Shown here one piece after another: positions 60,495 through 64,000 of a stretch of 64,000 nt of DNA; position 1 is the first letter of the stretch; every line of letters begins with the position of its first letter. The position numbers and the translations under genes were made by a program. Source of the stretch: Diploptera punctata (lineage: Eukaryota > Arthropoda > Insecta > Blattodea > Blaberidae). Location of the stretch: the NCBI GenBank assembly GCA_030220185.1, contig JASPKZ010010238.1, positions 469,501 through 533,500 on the forward strand, in the 5' to 3' direction. The notes under the pieces were generated by a model, which worked only from the letters and a program-made list of their open reading frames with translations, was not told the origin of the DNA and ran no database searches.

Positions 60495-61605
60495 ATTTCT
60501 GAAATGGGTATTCCTATAGGAGGAAAAGTACTGCATTCATTGTTGTTTGCAGACGATCATTTTAATTTTGCAGGGGATGAAGATGATATGAAATATATGA
60601 TAAATAAACTAATGGAAGATATAAAAAATGGGGACTGAATATAAAGTTACAGAATATATGTGTTTGGGAAAGGATGTGGATGACCTCATACTCGAAACAG
60701 GGATAAAAAATGCCATTTTTTAAATATCTTGGGTCAATAATTACAAGTTTAGGTACCTATGAGAGAAATGTACAGACTAAAATTGCAATGGCAACAAATG
60801 CAACTAAAACAATACATGGAATAATTTGGAACAAAAATATCACAAATGAAACTAAAATGAAAATTTATAAGAGCATAATACAGAATATTTTGTCATATGG
60901 AAGGGAAACTTAGTCTTTGACGGAAGTAAGTAAAGTGATCCCACAACAGGCCCGGAGGCCCTTGGGGTAGTAGGAGGTTAAGGCTCCCACATTTTCTAGA
61001 CAATCGGCACTTTATGTCAGCCGGGTTGTCAGCCCTGCGTGACGGCCGCCTTTACCCCCAGAACAAACGTCTGGTACTCATTTCCGTTAGAGGCTGAGTC
61101 GACCCCAGGGCCATAGTGCCGCCAGAGGGTTTGGGTCAGTTTAAAAATCCTGACCCCAACGGGACTTGAACCCTCGACCCTCTGGCTTGTAGCTCAGTGC
61201 CTTAACCACTACGCTACGGCGTGTACAAAATAATACAATTAGAACAGTTGAATTTGATTATTTTAGAAGAAGCCTCCAAAAAACAAGACAGGATAAAATA
61301 AGAAATGAATTCCTTTGGAGAGAAATGAATGTCACCACATCTGTTGTTAAGAGGATTGAAAATCAAACGCTTAAATGGTATGGCCATGTACAAAGAATGG
61401 AAAATGAAAGATGGCCAAAAATGTATATACCAATGGTCACCCCCTGGAAGAAATAAACGTGGCAGACCAAGATGGAAATGGAAAACCTACGTCAGAACTA
61501 TAGTGGATGATAGGAATTTGGAAGAAGGAGATTGGAATGCTAGAGATAAGTGGAAACTGAAGACGGCAAATCCATAAATGGGGGAAAGCCGAAGAAGAAG
61601 AAGAA
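60495..61605 (+). mobile_element. RTE-B LINE fragment split by S4
   Basis: Left (60495-60921): KKSEMGIPIGGKVLHSLLFA, then DDHFNFAGDEDDMKYMINK (block C FADD kept), after shifts TEYMCLGKDVDDLILETG and MPFFKYLGSIITSLGTYERN, IAMATNATKTIHGIIWNKN, IYKSIIQNILSYGRET. Right (61238-61605): RTVEFDYFRRSLQKTRQDKI, RNEFLWREMNVTTSVV, RIENQTLKWYGHVQRMENER, GRNKRGRPRWKWKTYVRTIV, DWNARDKWKLKTANP; end GGGGGAAAGCCGAAGAAGAA. The only copy where RT block C and the 3' tail are both present besides 39.4 kb. Confidence 0.85.
60922..61224 (-). mobile_element. S4 SINE in RTE-B
   Basis: tRNA-like head at right (61158-61222), minus strand: GCCGTAGCGTAGTGGTTAAG (box A TAGCGTAGTGGT), GGCACTGAGCTACAAGCCAG, box B GGTTCAAGTCCCG. 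Body CTCTGGCGGCACTATGGCCC, ACGGAAATGAGTACCAGACG, GGCGGCCGTCACGCAGGGCT, CAAGGGCCTCCGGGCCTGTT; 3' end GATCACTTTACTTAC. No clean TSD; the target can be rebuilt from the RTE-B copy at 39.82 kb (GACGGAATTACAACAG). Confidence 0.8.
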
Positions 61606-62072
61606 ATACATTTTTTGTTGGTTCTTGCAGGAATGAACAATATTTCTGTGCTACTCATAATCGAAATATTTAATGATGAGATATAAATTTAATTTAATTA
61701 AAATAAAGAATGGATTTTGATAATTCTGTCAGTGTTCTTTGTTCTGAGAGACAAAGTAAGAGTAAAGGGAAGAAAGGAGATTAATTTCAGGAGTTGTAAT
61801 TTGAGAGTTGAATTATGAGTTCCGACTGCTGCATGCGCTTGTGTGGATGAAATCATAATAACTGGAGTAGTTTTGGGTGTCGAGTAACGAGGCACGAACA
61901 TGAGTTCCGACCTCCTAAATAAGTCAGATCCTTGCCTTGGTCATAAATCCAACCGCACCACAAAATCTGTCTACTACAAAATATTGTACATTTTGTTTAA
62001 TTCCTGCTACATTTCGAGAAAACATAACAATTATGAATTATAAAATAGTCTACTATTATTTTTTAAATAAAT
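61606..62072. other. No gene seen
   Basis: About 470 bp. Contains GAGTTCCGACTGCTGCATGC and a TCCGACCTCCTAAATAAG stretch, unassigned. Confidence 0.4.
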
Positions 62073-62177
62073 GTTTGCGTGATAATGAGTTTTGTCGTAC
62101 TTACAGCAATGGCGACCTTGAATGAAAGTTCAACTTCCTACATTTCGGGGTTGCCAACATAAATAAATATACTGTAA

Positions 62178-62640
62178 AACAATGTGTGGCACTATTAAAA
62201 GAACCCTTAAAAACACAAGAAAATAAACAAAAATTAAATTTTATAAAATAAAGGTTGTTCCTGTATTGATGTATGGATCAGAATGTTGGGCGATCAGCTA
62301 AAAGACAAGAAAAAAGATTGGAAGCAGCTGAGATGCGATTTTTAAGAAATATAGCAGGATATACTCTGCTGGGTAAGATAAGAAATGAAGATATAAGAAA
62401 GGAAGTAAATATTTTCATACTTACAGACCGAATAATTAAATACAGGAACGACTGGAAAGAACATATTGCTAGAATGCCAGAAGGAAGATTTCCAAAATTA
62501 TTGCTAAATTACAAACCGCACGGAAGGAGAAAATGTTGGTCGCCCACACAGAAGATGGTCTGAACAATTTTAACAATTCTAGCTTTCATCAAACCGGAAC
62601 GAGCCAACAGGCTTAATCCCTGGATGATAATGATGATGAT
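62178..62640 (+). mobile_element. RTE-I LINE 3' fragment with GAT tail
   Basis: Reads VVPVLMYGSECWAIS, a shift, AKRQEKRLEAAEMRFLRNIA, GYTLLGKIRNEDIRKEVNIF, ILTDRIIKYRNDWKEHIARM, PEGRFPKLLLNYKPHGRRKC; then RRRWSEQF in another frame, CGGAACGAGCCAACAGGC and a GATAATGATGATGAT end. One single-base insertion after GRRK (AAATG) shifts the last codons. Confidence 0.85.
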
Positions 62641-62765
62641 GTAATATAACATATTACAAACCTCGTTCAGGAAGTAAAACCTCTGCCCTTTATGTATACT
62701 ACGTAGCATGTATTTACAAAAATATATCCAAAAGTTAGTGTTAATATACATTATACGAAACAAAT

Positions 62766-63357
62766 GTCGGCCGCGGTTGACTAGTGGTTATGCTCCTTGC
62801 CTCTGGTCCCAAGGATCGCGGGTTCAAACCCGGCCGGGGTCGATGGATTTTTTAGGACGGAAAAATCCAAGGAGCAAGTCCTCCGGGAGGGACTTTAAGC
62901 CGTGGGTCCCGAGTCTGAAGATTTTCAGGCTCGTAAAAAATCCTTAAGTCTGAATGAAAGGCCTCTAAGCAAAATTTACCGAATTTTCCCGTCCTAGTAC
63001 TACCTTGGTTTTCCTAGATGTCAGTATGAGGCGGAACGCTGACCATGTACCACTCAAAATGACATCTATACGAAAACAAGTGTAACTAAATTAAAGTAAA
63101 GTAAAGTGATCCCACAACAGACCCGGAGGCCCTTAGGGTAGTAGGAAGTTAAGGCTCCCACTTTTTTCTAGACAATCGGCACTTTACGTCAGCCGGGTTG
63201 TCAGCCCTGCGTGACGGCCGCCTTTACCCCAGAACAAGCGTCTGGTACTCATTTCCATTAGAGGCTGAGTCGAACTGGTTCAAATTCTTCCCTGTAGGGG
63301 GAGAGCGCCTAAATCTCTGTAAAGGGAAAATGTAGGCTTACAATATAATACAATACA
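62766..63357 (+). mobile_element. S2 SINE in MITE-1, 13-bp TSD, holding S4
   Basis: ATACGAAACAAAT at 62753-62765 and 63358-63370, perfect. Head GTCGGCCGCGGTTGACTAGT, box B GGGTTCAAACCCGG; body to ACTAAATTA at 63093, then the S4 piece, then GGTTCAAATTCTTCCCTGTA to the tail GGCTTACAATATAATACAAT. Without S4 it is a normal-length S2. Confidence 0.9.
63094..63273 (-). mobile_element. S4 SINE, 5'-truncated, inside S2
   Basis: AAGTAAAGTAAAGTGATCCC, CCCTTAGGGTAGTAGGAAGT, GGCACTTTACGTCAGCCGGG, CATTAGAGGCTGAGTCGA. Ends where the tRNA-like head would begin, so only the 3' ~180 bp were copied. No TSD visible; S2 text resumes with a loss of about two bases. Confidence 0.85.
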
Positions 63358-63557
63358 ATACGAAACAAATCACTGAATTTTAAATGATCTGAAATTTATT
63401 TGGAACAATATAAAACAATAAATACGCACTTGCCACCATTTTATGACTGATTAGTATCAACTAATAAACATTGACCATCCTCTAACGTTAGTCAGCTGTT
63501 TATAATGAACGCAAATATTTCTAATAAGGATATTATTTTACTATTATTTGTTATTTA

Positions 63558-64000
63558 ACATTTTCCAATAGTTTCAAAACTCCATTATCAGATAATACAG
63601 TAGGGTTATTATATCACATTTCACAGTAATCATAAGAAAAATGTATTATTTATCGTTTTTTAAATCACGAATTATAACATTCAAACTACCGTATATTATT
63701 CGAAGTGAAGATGATAACCTCATATTCAGAAAAAAATGCAAATAGTTGAAAAACAATGCGACTGTTAAAATGGAATTTTCGTACTGTAAATTGTTTGTAT
63801 TTCTTTATTTAAAACTACTTAATGAAGAGTGTTTTCTTATAACCATAGTCAAGGAATAAATAACGTGCAGATAACTGCTAAGGAAAATAAAATATCGCGA
63901 TAAACAAGGGATGCACAAGGTTTTAGTGAGAATATTTATGGAAAATATTACACAAGTTCATACTAGCGCTAGAAATGAAAATGGCGTAACTTTATACATA
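63558..64000. other. No gene seen
   Basis: About 440 bp to the window edge. AT-rich; no coding frame or matched repeat. Confidence 0.4.

Larger units (their letters stand above)
62073..63557 (+). mobile_element. MITE-1 copy 4, split twice
   Basis: Left TTGCGTGATAATGAGTTTTG, GTACTTACAGCAATGGCGAC to ~62177; middle 62641-62765 (GTAATATAACATATTACAAA, TATGTATACTACGTAGC); right 63371-63557 (CACTGAATTTTAAATGATCT, AATGAACGCAAATATTTC). Guests: RTE-I (62178-62640) and S2 (62766-63357), the latter holding S4. Right TIR missing, left TIR damaged. Confidence 0.8.

Overview
This is eukaryotic, AT-rich DNA, almost certainly from an insect. The repeat content (many short C-terminal pieces of RTE-like LINEs, mariner-like and hAT-like debris, Penelope-like GIY-YIG remnants, tRNA-headed SINEs) suits a large, repeat-rich arthropod genome. 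A cockroach or termite is my best guess, but that is inference. I see no host protein-coding gene in the 64 kb: every open frame I can interpret is a fragment of a mobile element, and the other open frames look like chance frames in AT-rich sequence.

Labels used here are local. RTE-A to RTE-N are 5'-truncated LINE families sharing a C-terminal block (W.GHV.RM, then GRP and R.W) and often ending in a short simple repeat: GAT in A, G, I, J and L; GAA in B, F and H; GTAA in C. CR1L is a CR1/L2-type LINE. S1 to S5 are tRNA-headed SINEs. tQ is a tRNA-like module between terminal inverted repeats (TIRs). MITE-1 to MITE-5 are short TIR or fold-back DNA elements. Rep-Z and Rep-P are repeats of unknown class.

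Layout. 0-7 kb: RTE-A, an RNase H LINE tail, a Rep-Z composite with a tRNA-Tyr-like unit, a degraded mariner-like element holding a smaller mariner-like MITE, a hAT-like MITE, MITE-1 and a tRNA palindrome. 7-15 kb: an internally deleted LINE, a degenerate repeat array, S3, RTE fragments between local repeats, S1 inside RTE-C, and Rep-P carrying tQ, S3 and RTE-G. 15-24 kb: MITE-2, MITE-1, a Penelope-like remnant, RTE, a fold-back element and the second Rep-Z composite. 24-34 kb: an S3 tandem duplication, an R2-like LINE split by Rep-P, S1 in RTE-L, a TATC/TGTC microsatellite in Rep-Z, several RTE pieces and an S1/LINE chimera. 34-45 kb: MITE-4 split by RTE-C, a mariner N-terminal remnant, a compact 5'+3' LINE derivative, MITE-2 copies, RTE-B and CR1L. 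45-64 kb: more MITE-2, RTE-F with an inversion, RTE-B in RTE-C, tQ palindrome, and two MITE-1 copies split by nested insertions.

The value of the window is in its insertion history. At least ten insertions have target-site duplications (TSDs) that I could read directly, so nesting order can be stated. The most interesting items are the TIR-bounded tRNA modules (tQ and the 6.2-6.5 kb palindrome), the SINE whose 3' part is LINE coding sequence (32.3 kb), and compact LINE derivatives made of 5' leader plus 3' end (36.5 kb, 7.3 kb, 53.2 kb). None is proven new; library comparison would decide.
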